The translations under genes were made by a program, and so were the position numbers. A stretch of 40,084 nt of DNA from CAYZWU01 sp964482235 (GTDB lineage: Bacteria > Planctomycetota > B15-G4 > CAYZWU01), in contig CAYZWU010000050.1 in assembly GCA_964482235.1 (NCBI GenBank), positions 1 to 40,084 on the forward strand, in the 5' to 3' direction. Position 1 is the first letter of the stretch. Each line of letters begins with the position of its first letter. Shown here one piece after another: positions 32,806 to 40,084 of the stretch. The notes below the pieces were generated by a model that was not told the origin of the DNA, did not search any database, and was given only the letters and a program-made list of their open reading frames with translations.

Positions 32806-35800
32806 ATGGCCAGCGCACCTTATTCAGACCATCCTGAGGAACTCCTCTCCCACGCCGACTTCGTTCGCGGCCTGGCACGCAGCCTGATCCGCGACGACAG
32901 CCGTGCCGAGGACGTGGCTCAGGAGACCTGGCTCGCAGCATTGAATATGCCCGAACGGGCGGAGAAGCTGCGCGCCTGGCTGGCCGGCACGGTTCGGAAC
33001 CTGGCTCTCAAGAACCGGCGCACGGAAAGGCGGGTTTTGAGGAGAGAGCAGGGAGCGGCCCGGCCCGAGACCGTTCGCTCTGCCGAGGAACTGGTGATGA
33101 GGGAAGCGGCCAGGAAACGGGTCGTCGAGGCGGTCTGCGCGCTCGACGAGCCGTACCGTTCCGCGATCCTCTTCCGGTATTACGATGACATGCCTCCCCG
33201 AACCATTGCCAGGCAGCTCGACATCTCCGTGGAAACGGTGAAGACGCGCATCCAGCGCGGGCTCGCGCGGGTGCGCCGGTCTCTCGATGCCAGCTTCAGC
33301 GGAAGCAGGAAGGCCTGGTGTCAGGCCCTGGCGCCGATCGCCGGCATCGAGCTGGCAGCCCTGACAGCGGGAGGCGGTGCCTCGGTTCTGACAGGAGTTC
33401 TTGCCATGAGTCTCAAGATCAAGATCGCGCTGGCTGCTGTTCTCTTTCTGGTGCTCACAGCGACCTTTTTCACTCTCTTTGATACCGATGGGACTGATCG
33501 GGAAGGGGAGCGGCCTGACCTGCTCGCCGGACCGACGGGTCAAGCAAGGGATGAGGCGGCTTCCAAAGACGTTGAAAACGTCCCGGCGCCGGACCGCGAG
33601 CTCCTGCCCCCGAGGGAGAGTACGGAGACGGCGGCGATGCCGGAGTCGTTCCGCAAGGCGATGGGCGCCTTCAAGGGACGGGTGGTGGAATCGGACGGGA
33701 CGCCGGTGCCCCGGATCTCCGTGGAGATGCTCGGCGTGCACTTCCACGACCTGATCCGGGATGTGAGCACTTTCCTGAGCGACAACCCCCTCGACGTGAC
33801 CCTCAAGCAGGGAGAAACGGCTACCGCCGAGGACGGGACTTTTCTTCTCGAGGGCGTCTATCCCCGTGCCAGCTATGTTCTCCTCGTCGACAGGGGCGGC
33901 GCGAGGCCCTTCACCCGCGTGATCGATCGCCTTCCCGGGCCGGGGGAGACGGTCGATCTCGGCGACATCGAGCTTCAGCCTCATGCCGTGCTCCTCGGCA
34001 ATGTGACGGACGGCGAGGGGAATCCCGTTGCCGGCGCGAGGGTGCGGGCCACGAATCTGCCATCCTTCGTGCTGCTGTCGGGGATTCAGGACTACCGCGA
34101 GGGGTGCTCGATCCTGGTGACCGGCAAGGCTCTCGGAAAGGGAGTCATCGATCCGCCGCCGGCCTTCGACCGTATCTTTTCAGAACTGCCGATTGCCACT
34201 ACCTTCTCCCGAAGCGACGGCTCGTTCCGCCTGGTGGGGGTGCCGCTCGGCAGTGTCAACGTGGTGGTGGACCTTGAGAAGCACGCCACGACGCAGCGGG
34301 GCCCGATCGCTCTGCGGGAAAGTTGCGAGAAGGACCTGGGCGAGATCGAGCTCCTCGAGGGGATGACCGTTCGCGGCGTGGCCGTGGATCAGAAGGGGAA
34401 TCCCATGCCCGGCGTCGAGGTGCGGATCGGAAATATCTATCTCATCAAGGAGGCAGCCGTCCTCCAGCCGCCCATCTTCACCGATGAAAAGGGTTCCTTC
34501 GCCCTCCCGGGATTCGGCACCAACACGGCCGTTGCCGCGGCGCGCCGCCACCCCCAGGACAGCTGGACCGTCGTGAAGCCGTTCTACCCGGCCGGTGGAT
34601 CGGTGCTTTTCAACATGCCGGCCGGGTTCGACCTGACGGTGAAGGTCGCGGCCGAGGACGGTTCACCGGTGGCGAACGCGGCTCTCAGGCTGCAGAACTG
34701 CGATCTGCCAAGCGACATGCGCTTCTATAATCCGCCGGAGAGCCCGGGCGAAAGAGTGGAGTTTACCGAGCCGGGCGTCGTCGTGGTCGAGGATCTGACT
34801 CCGGGCAAGTACCAGTTCACGATCACTGCGTCTGGATTTGCCACGGTGAGGAAGAATCTGGAGATCAAGAGCGAACCGGTGAGCCGGGATGTAGTGCTCA
34901 AGCCGGCCCATTCGATTCGAGTGAAGGTTCTCGACAAGGAGACGGAGAATCCGGTCGAGTGGGCTGAGGTCTATACTGCCGTCGAGGAGAACGATTGGAT
35001 CCTCAATCCCTACCGCGTGAGCCGCTGCCGGACCGATGCCAGCGGCCGTGCCAGCCTGGGACATCTGAGATCAGGAAAGCATCGCGTGACGGTTTCGCAT
35101 CCCGGTTATTCGGTTCTCTCCGGGCAGATCGAGGTCCCATCGGATGATGAAGCCCTGTTTCACCTCGAACGGGGAGGCACTCTGGAAGGGATCGTCCATT
35201 CCGGAACAACGGCTCGTCAGGGACCTTACATGATCATCCTGCAGATGCATTGGTGGAACGACTGTCCCGAGACCGATCTGCCGCGTTACAGCGTCACCGA
35301 TGCGGAGGGGCGGTTTCGCGTCGACAACCTGACCCCCGGGACCTGGTTCGTCGAGGTGGGGCCGCGTCTCTTCGACAACGGGGTTGCCGGCGTGATCGAG
35401 GCGGTCATGGATCTGCCTACCCTCGGCCAGGGCGAGGTCAAGGTGGTGTCCGGTGAAACGACTCACCTGGAGATCCGGCTCGGCGAGAAGGAGGTCGAAG
35501 CCACGTCATCGGTCTCCGGCCGGGTCCTGGTCGACGGGAAGCCTCCCGCAGGAGTTGCACTTTCTCTCAACGCAGAGGAATTTTTCCAAGCCGAGCTCGA
35601 TCACGAAGGATGCTACGACCTGAGTCCCATTCCGGCCGGTGAGTACGGCATGGAGCTCTCGTGGAGCTGCGGGAAAAAGCAGAGATTCGAGATCTACAGG
35701 GGGGTCGACGTGGAGGCGAACGCGATTCTGGATGAGAGCTTCGACATCAGGACCGGTTCGCTGTCAGGCCGGGTCGTGGCCAACGAGCGGGGAGATCCGC

Positions 35801-36303
35801 TGGACAAGCGCTGTCTGCTTACCATTCGAACGGACGGTTCGACGGCTCGAGACCGCGTTTCGATCGAGATCGAATCGCAAGCAGACGGGACGTTTCACGT
35901 CGATGGCATTCCTGCCGGGAAGTACAAGATCCACAGTGCGGATTACAAAGTCTACTACCGGCCCGTCAAGGGAGTGGAGGTCGTTCCCAATAAGACAGCG
36001 GGGCCGGTGATCGTCGTGCAGGCGCTCTACGACTTGGTGGCCGGAAAGGTGGTGCTCACGGACGAGATGGAGGAGGCTTTCTTGCTGTTCCTGCAATTCG
36101 TCGCCGCGGATGACCTGGACGGGGGCGGCGTCGGTGTGAGGATCTCGAAGGAGACGGGTGCCTTCGAGACGCGGAGACTGAAGCCCGGTTCATACCTCGT
36201 CTACTTGAGCGTGAACTGGGAGGGGGGCTCGAAGCCGTTCCATGTCGAGATCCCGCCGGGCGGGATCACCGGGCTTGAGCTCAATCCCGAGAAGGGGGAT
36301 TGA
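32806..36303 (+). CDS. ECF sigma factor fused to a membrane-anchored chain of regulatory beta domains
   Basis: 1165 residues. Residues about 10-75 are sigma region 2 (DFVRGLARSLIRDDSRAEDVAQETW); about 110-165 are sigma region 4 with helix-turn-helix (RTIARQLDISVETVKTRIQRG). One TM helix (about 205-223, IALAAVLFLVLTATFFTLF) follows, then an acidic linker and about eight or nine carboxypeptidase-regulatory-like beta modules of the form GxVxDxxGNPVxGAxVR (near 290, 397, 523, 610, 703, 900, 985 and further) to the C-terminus. The sigma part is predicted cytoplasmic and about 940 residues extracytoplasmic. ATG 32806 follows AGAGG; GTG 32797 is the alternative start. No anti-sigma gene is adjacent, suggesting the protein itself combines sensor and sigma factor. 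Confidence 0.88.
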   Translation: MASAPYSDHPEELLSHADFVRGLARSLIRDDSRAEDVAQETWLAALNMPERAEKLRAWLAGTVRNLALKNRRTERRVLRREQGAARPETVRSAEELVMREAARKRVVEAVCALDEPYRSAILFRYYDDMPPRTIARQLDISVETVKTRIQRGLARVRRSLDASFSGSRKAWCQALAPIAGIELAALTAGGGASVLTGVLAMSLKIKIALAAVLFLVLTATFFTLFDTDGTDREGERPDLLAGPTGQARDEAASKDVENVPAPDRELLPPRESTETAAMPESFRKAMGAFKGRVVESDGTPVPRISVEMLGVHFHDLIRDVSTFLSDNPLDVTLKQGETATAEDGTFLLEGVYPRASYVLLVDRGGARPFTRVIDRLPGPGETVDLGDIELQPHAVLLGNVTDGEGNPVAGARVRATNLPSFVLLSGIQDYREGCSILVTGKALGKGVIDPPPAFDRIFSELPIATTFSRSDGSFRLVGVPLGSVNVVVDLEKHATTQRGPIALRESCEKDLGEIELLEGMTVRGVAVDQKGNPMPGVEVRIGNIYLIKEAAVLQPPIFTDEKGSFALPGFGTNTAVAAARRHPQDSWTVVKPFYPAGGSVLFNMPAGFDLTVKVAAEDGSPVANAALRLQNCDLPSDMRFYNPPESPGERVEFTEPGVVVVEDLTPGKYQFTITASGFATVRKNLEIKSEPVSRDVVLKPAHSIRVKVLDKETENPVEWAEVYTAVEENDWILNPYRVSRCRTDASGRASLGHLRSGKHRVTVSHPGYSVLSGQIEVPSDDEALFHLERGGTLEGIVHSGTTARQGPYMIILQMHWWNDCPETDLPRYSVTDAEGRFRVDNLTPGTWFVEVGPRLFDNGVAGVIEAVMDLPTLGQGEVKVVSGETTHLEIRLGEKEVEATSSVSGRVLVDGKPPAGVALSLNAEEFFQAELDHEGCYDLSPIPAGEYGMELSWSCGKKQRFEIYRGVDVEANAILDESFDIRTGSLSGRVVANERGDPLDKRCLLTIRTDGSTARDRVSIEIESQADGTFHVDGIPAGKYKIHSADYKVYYRPVKGVEVVPNKTAGPVIVVQALYDLVAGKVVLTDEMEEAFLLFLQFVAADDLDGGGVGVRISKETGAFETRRLKPGSYLVYLSVNWEGGSKPFHVEIPPGGITGLELNPEKGD

Positions 36304-36655
36304 CGTGGGCGGCAGCACTCCTCAATCGAGGTAGTTAATGATGTTCCTTTCTGTTGCTGGTACCTCGAGTGGTATCTATTTCCTGAAAATGCCATCTCTT
36401 ATATGATCGATAAAAATCGATATCTGGGGACGATCGGTCACGTGCCCTTGAAGCGAAAGCTTGCGGTGCACCGGGTAATTGGCGATAATTTTCGAACAAT
36501 GTTGCTCCTCTGCTAGGACGGATTTGCCGTATCCCAGCAGATAGTGGCGGTAAAGGTTGTACCAAGCAGGGTCGGTACAGGTCACGGCAAAACAGATCGC
36601 TGTCGTTTCAAAAGGTAGCCTGTAGTGCGGCCCAATTCCTCGGAGGGCGGGTACG
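36304..36655. other. AT-richer intergenic spacer before the TIR/STAND pair
   Basis: About 350 bases without a convincing gene. It is visibly less GC-rich than the preceding 36 kb and marks a change that continues into the downstream pair. It contains a perfect 6-bp inverted repeat (see 36406-36421). A 69-codon minus-strand frame (36376-36585, reading MTCTDPAWYNLYRHYLLGYG and onward) is open but has no recognised family; it could be a gene remnant. No terminator with a T-run was found after the sigma-factor gene. The last 20 bases hold the GGAGGG binding site for the next gene. Confidence 0.5.
36406..36421. repeat. Short inverted repeat ATCGAT-AAAA-ATCGAT
   Basis: Two palindromic ATCGAT hexamers flank AAAA (36406-36411 and 36416-36421). 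It could be an operator-like site or chance; the surrounding AT-rich spacer makes chance more likely than in the coding DNA. Nothing ties it to a known regulator. Confidence 0.3.
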
Positions 36656-38146
36656 ATGGGCTACGTATCAGGGTGTCAACACGATGTTTTTATCAGTTAC
36701 TCCCACAAGGATGATATTTCCATTTCCAAGGGAGAAAAAGGATGGGTCGAGCAGTTCCATGAACGGCTGCGTGTGCAGCTGCTGCAGCATACCGGCGAAG
36801 TAGTGGATTTGTGGCGTGATATGAACAAGCTGCGTCGTGCAGAACGATTCGACAGCGCCATCCGTGGTGCCCTCGATCAGTCTGCCATCATGCTCGCGCT
36901 CGTCTCCAACAGTTTCTGCAAATCAGACTATTGCCGGAAGGAAATCGACTGGTTTCTCAGCGAGAGGGGACATGAGCTGGCAGGCGACAAGTATGTTCGA
37001 GTCTTTCCCATTCTCCTTTACAACCTTTCTCCTGACGCATGGCCGGCTCCATGCAAAGGCACAGGCGCCCACAAGTTTTTTGACGAGAGCATGGAGGGTG
37101 TGAGCCAACCTCTTCGCTTCGATTCGAAAGAAATCCGGGGCCGATTCTACAAGCTGTGTGAAGAAATTGTCGAGGCTCTGGGCGAGATCAAGGTTGCAGA
37201 ATCCAAGAGGTCCGTAGGGGCTGATAGCCAGACTATCGAGGATGAAAAACCGTTCACGATTTTTCTTGCTCATCCCGCCGACAACCTTGGGCCGACGCGG
37301 AGGCAGCTTGCAGCGAGGTTGAAACTGGAAAAGGGCATCAAGCTTCTCGACGAGATCCCGCCGCCCCACGATGAGTCGGCGCATGCTGAAACCGTCAGAA
37401 AAGCGGTGGAAAGCGTTGATCTCTCGGTCCATCTCCTGGGAGACCAGCCCGGCGAGCCGATCGACGAGTCTGATCGCGAGAGAACCTATCCCCTTGAACA
37501 GGCTCGCCTGGGTGTCGAGCACGCGAAGTCTCTGCTCGTTCTCATGCCGGAAGAAGTCAATCCCGAGCTCATCGAGAATTCGTCCCACTCTACATTCATT
37601 CACGATCTCTCCACGATGGACCGAGACGCCGAGCATCTCGAACTCATCCGAACCGGGCGTCACCAGATGGTTGATGAGATTCTTGCCAAGCGGATCCGCA
37701 TCGAGGAATCAATTAAAGCAGAAAAGGAGAAGATGGAAGTTTCGAACGGCTTCATCACCTTCATCGATCTCCATGCCAGCGATGTGGGACAGGCGATGGA
37801 TCTCATCGGATATCTGACCAGGAAAGAGATCACTCCCATCATGATGCCGGGTCTCGAGATGTCACCGAAGACAAATATGTCTCTCTTCCTGGAGCAGCTC
37901 AAGAAATCCAGGCTCTTTCTCTCGTTCTATGGATCAGTGGCACTCAACTGGGTGCAGCAGCGCTTGATAGCTGCCCACAAGCTGATCGTGTCCCATTGCT
38001 TGTCGACAAAAATGGGGGTCTACGTCGCACCGCCGTCGAAGTCGCCCGATTACGTCAATTTTCCATGCAAGGTTGCAGTAAACACGGAGGGTTTCGATCC
38101 GGCTACCCTTGATCCGTTGCTCGAGAATGCAGGGGGGAATCGATGA
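36656..38146 (+). CDS. TIR-domain protein with three TIR-like modules
   Basis: 496 residues, soluble. Module 1 (about 8-175) is a bacterial TIR domain: HDVFISYSHKDD opening strand, a DLWRDMNKL loop, ALVSNSFCKSDYCRKEIDWF with E96 as the candidate NADase glutamate. Module 2 (about 199-345) starts FTIFLAHPADNLGPTRRQLA and has VHLLGD and YPLEQARLGV, as in TIR-like modules of STAND-linked proteins. Module 3 (about 365-485) starts FITFIDLHASDVGQAMDLIG and has LFLSFYGSVALNWVQQRL, a third flavodoxin-like TIR relative. ATG 36656 follows GGAGGG (36641-36646). The stop overlaps the start of the NTPase gene by 4 bases (ATGA), so the two are translationally coupled and probably act together in signalling or anti-phage defence. 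Confidence 0.85.
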   Translation: MGYVSGCQHDVFISYSHKDDISISKGEKGWVEQFHERLRVQLLQHTGEVVDLWRDMNKLRRAERFDSAIRGALDQSAIMLALVSNSFCKSDYCRKEIDWFLSERGHELAGDKYVRVFPILLYNLSPDAWPAPCKGTGAHKFFDESMEGVSQPLRFDSKEIRGRFYKLCEEIVEALGEIKVAESKRSVGADSQTIEDEKPFTIFLAHPADNLGPTRRQLAARLKLEKGIKLLDEIPPPHDESAHAETVRKAVESVDLSVHLLGDQPGEPIDESDRERTYPLEQARLGVEHAKSLLVLMPEEVNPELIENSSHSTFIHDLSTMDRDAEHLELIRTGRHQMVDEILAKRIRIEESIKAEKEKMEVSNGFITFIDLHASDVGQAMDLIGYLTRKEITPIMMPGLEMSPKTNMSLFLEQLKKSRLFLSFYGSVALNWVQQRLIAAHKLIVSHCLSTKMGVYVAPPSKSPDYVNFPCKVAVNTEGFDPATLDPLLENAGGNR

Positions 38147-40038
38147 TCATCGACGATGGGCGCCAGAATCCTTACGTGGGCCTACGACCCTTCGATCGCG
38201 AAGACGCTCATTATTTCTTTGGGCGGCGCGAACAGGTGGCTGAGCTCCTTGACCGACTTCACGGGAGCGGATTTCTCGCCGTCGTCGGGAGTTCAGGCTG
38301 CGGGAAGTCGTCGCTCATTCGTGCAGGGCTTGTCCCCGCTCTGCTCGGCGGTTTTCTCGTGAAGGAGCGGGACCACTGGCACATCGGGATGATGAAACCG
38401 GGTGATGCACCGTTTCGCAACCTCGCCGCCACGCTCTGTGCATCAGGAACGGACGGACACCCGGATCCTGACGAGATCGCGGCGCTCAAGGATGCGATAA
38501 TCCGAGATCATACCCAGGCGGTGGTTAGCTATCTCGAGAAGAGGCTCGGCACCAACACGAATCAGCTCCTGCTAGTCGATCAGTTCGAGGAGATATTTGC
38601 CTATCGCGGCATGGACAATGAGGAACGCCTGGCCGAGAAGAGCCTGGAACAGCGTCAGCACCGAGCCGCCTGTCTGGCTGAAGCAGCCGATTTCGTCAAC
38701 CTGATCGTGGAACTTGGCGCAAGAACGGATGTCCCGGCGTACGTGGTGCTGACGATGCGCACCGATTTCCTTGGAGACTGCGATGTCTTCTACGGTCTGC
38801 CGGAAGCGATGAACCGCGGGAGATACCTTGTTCCACGCCTCACGAGGCGACAGCTCCACGAGGCAACGACCGGACCGGCGCTTCTCCGTGAAGCCAAGCT
38901 TGCACCTCGGCTCGTGGATCGACTCCTCAACGAGCTGGGGGATCGGATGGACCGGTTGCCTGTCTTTCAGCATGCTCTTCTCCGTACCTGGGAGTACTGG
39001 CAGAAGGGAGGGGAAGAGGGATCGATCGACATCGAGCACTTCGAGGCAGTGGGATCGCTAAATAATGCTCTCTCCATGCACGCAGAGGAGGCGCTCGAGG
39101 GTGCTGACATCGAGAAGACCGGAAGGATCTTCAAGTGCCTCACGGATACGGATGAAGGTCATCGTCGCATTCGGCGGCCCTCCAGGATGAGCGAGATCTG
39201 TGCAGTGAGCAGCCTCGAGAAGCCTGCGGCCAAGGAGATATTGAACCGTTTTTGCGAGGGGGGGCGTCATTTCCTTTTCTTTTCCGAGAGTGCTGTCGCT
39301 GACGATCCTCGTGTCGACATATCCCACGAAAGCTTGATTCGTCAGTGGGACCGGCTGCGGAACTGGGTGGATGAGGAGCGGGAGTCGAGCGAACGATTTC
39401 ACGAACTCGTTCGCGGCGCAAGAAGAGAGCTGGAAGGAAGAGCAGCCCTCCTGCGCAATCCGGAGCTTCATGTTTTCCACGACTGGTTTGGATCTGCGCA
39501 CCCGACGCCAGAGTGGGCCGAGCGTTACAGTCGGAAACCGGACGACTTCGACGTGGCGCTCCGTTATCTCGACCGCAGCTGGACAGATGCCGTTCGGCGC
39601 CGCAGGATGAAGTGGGGGATCGTGGCCGGGCTATTGCTGATATTCGCCCTTCTTTCGGTCTGGGCCGGGCTGAGCAGCATCGAGGCTGGAAAAGCGGCTC
39701 GCAGATCTCGCGATCAGGCGAAAGTTGCCGTTGCCTCGGAGTGGGTAGACCGTGATCCATCCCTTGCAGCAAATATCCTACTTGGTCTGGAAGAACTGAA
39801 TTTCACTCGTCCCGTGTTGTCGACGATGCACCGTGTTCTGGGACACGCCCTGGCAAGGGTCTCACTCGAGGGGCACACAGACAGCTTGTGCACCGCTGAG
39901 TTCAGCCCTGACGGAAAGCGTGTTGCCACGGGAGCATGGGACGGCACTGCCCGCATCTGGAACGTCAAATCAGGAGAACTGCTGGCCACCCTGCCTGGCC
40001 ACGGGGGGGGGGTCCGGACCGTGATGACCGGCCGGTAG
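38143..40038 (+). CDS. nSTAND-type NTPase with membrane helix and WD40 start, prematurely ended
   Basis: 631 residues as read. The opening NPYVGLRPFDREDAHYFFGR is the signature of novel STAND (nSTAND1) NTPases. Walker A GSSGCGKSS at 49-57 and Walker B QLLLVDQFEEIF at 141-152; a helical region follows to about 480, then a TM helix (about 488-507, IVAGLLLIFALLSVWAGL) and the first WD40 unit (GHTDSLCTAEFSPDGKRVATGAWDGTARIWNVKSGELLATLPG). The next unit begins GHGGGVRTV and then breaks off into MTGR and a stop at 40036-40038, whereas relatives carry many WD40 units. The break lies just after a run of ten G (40003-40012) and 46 bases from the window end. It is probably an assembly or contig-end artefact, or else a true truncation. 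Confidence 0.85.
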   Translation: MIIDDGRQNPYVGLRPFDREDAHYFFGRREQVAELLDRLHGSGFLAVVGSSGCGKSSLIRAGLVPALLGGFLVKERDHWHIGMMKPGDAPFRNLAATLCASGTDGHPDPDEIAALKDAIIRDHTQAVVSYLEKRLGTNTNQLLLVDQFEEIFAYRGMDNEERLAEKSLEQRQHRAACLAEAADFVNLIVELGARTDVPAYVVLTMRTDFLGDCDVFYGLPEAMNRGRYLVPRLTRRQLHEATTGPALLREAKLAPRLVDRLLNELGDRMDRLPVFQHALLRTWEYWQKGGEEGSIDIEHFEAVGSLNNALSMHAEEALEGADIEKTGRIFKCLTDTDEGHRRIRRPSRMSEICAVSSLEKPAAKEILNRFCEGGRHFLFFSESAVADDPRVDISHESLIRQWDRLRNWVDEERESSERFHELVRGARRELEGRAALLRNPELHVFHDWFGSAHPTPEWAERYSRKPDDFDVALRYLDRSWTDAVRRRRMKWGIVAGLLLIFALLSVWAGLSSIEAGKAARRSRDQAKVAVASEWVDRDPSLAANILLGLEELNFTRPVLSTMHRVLGHALARVSLEGHTDSLCTAEFSPDGKRVATGAWDGTARIWNVKSGELLATLPGHGGGVRTVMTGR

Positions 40039-40084
40039 GGGCCATGGTCGTTGCCGCATAATTTCATAGGTGCGTTCGTTTAAT

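Noticed and set aside
36376..36585. Minus-strand 69-codon frame in the spacer before the TIR gene as a gene or transposase fragment
   Set aside because: Some sequence looks protein-like (aromatic-rich start), but no family could be recognised, no clear binding site is present and it is short; kept only as a possible remnant in the spacer entry.
1..40084. CRISPR arrays, tRNA or rRNA genes, insertion sequences
   Set aside because: No regularly spaced repeats, no tRNA-like cloverleaf, no rRNA sequence and no recognisable transposase were found by reading both strands; no systematic search could be run.

Overview
The window is GC-rich, densely packed bacterial DNA. Its first 22.6 kb is one co-directional plus-strand block carrying essentially the whole dissimilatory sulfate reduction pathway: sat (3' end only), aprB, aprA, a small zinc-ribbon gene, a YkgJ-family gene, qmoC, qmoA, qmoB, dsrA, dsrB, dsrD, dsrN, a dsrL-like gene, dsrC, hemA, an RsbRD-N-domain gene, then dsrM, dsrK, dsrJ, dsrO and dsrP. 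The presence of dsrD and absence of dsrEFH point to the reductive direction (sulfate or sulfite respiration). A DsrL-like NAD(P)H oxidoreductase also suggests that electrons can reach DsrAB/DsrC directly from NAD(P)H as well as from quinol through DsrMKJOP.

The genes fit together as follows. Sat activates sulfate to APS, AprBA reduces APS to sulfite, and QmoABC links AprBA to the quinone pool. DsrAB reduces sulfite onto the C-terminal cysteines of DsrC, DsrD stimulates DsrAB, and DsrMKJOP re-reduces the DsrC trisulfide. DsrN amidates the siroheme of DsrAB. HemA makes the first committed tetrapyrrole precursor, so siroheme and heme supply appears wired into the same operon. Likely transcript punctuation: a hairpin plus T-run between sat and aprB, a strong terminator after aprA, hairpins before dsrA and after dsrC, and an AT-rich spacer between qmoC and qmoA.

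From 22.6 to 31.4 kb the minus strand holds a five-gene run: a secreted TPR protein, ExbB/TolQ, ExbD/TolR, a membrane protein joining a TolB-like PD40 propeller to a von Willebrand A domain, and a secreted parallel beta-helix protein. This resembles a Tol-like, proton-motive-force-driven envelope machine. Plus-strand genes follow: an uncharacterised UroD/MtaA-superfamily protein, a very large ECF sigma factor fused through one membrane helix to a chain of carboxypeptidase-regulatory-like beta domains, and, after an AT-richer 350-bp spacer, a translationally coupled pair of a three-module TIR-like protein and an nSTAND NTPase whose WD40 array stops abruptly near the window end.

The organism is a Gram-negative-type (diderm) sulfate or sulfite reducer. 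Giant regulatory fusions, secreted beta-helix proteins and TIR/STAND genes next to a complete dsr locus suit an uncultured Acidobacteriota-, Planctomycetota- or FCB-like lineage at least as well as a classical Desulfobacterota. That placement is inference; no rRNA or other phylogenetic marker is present in the window.
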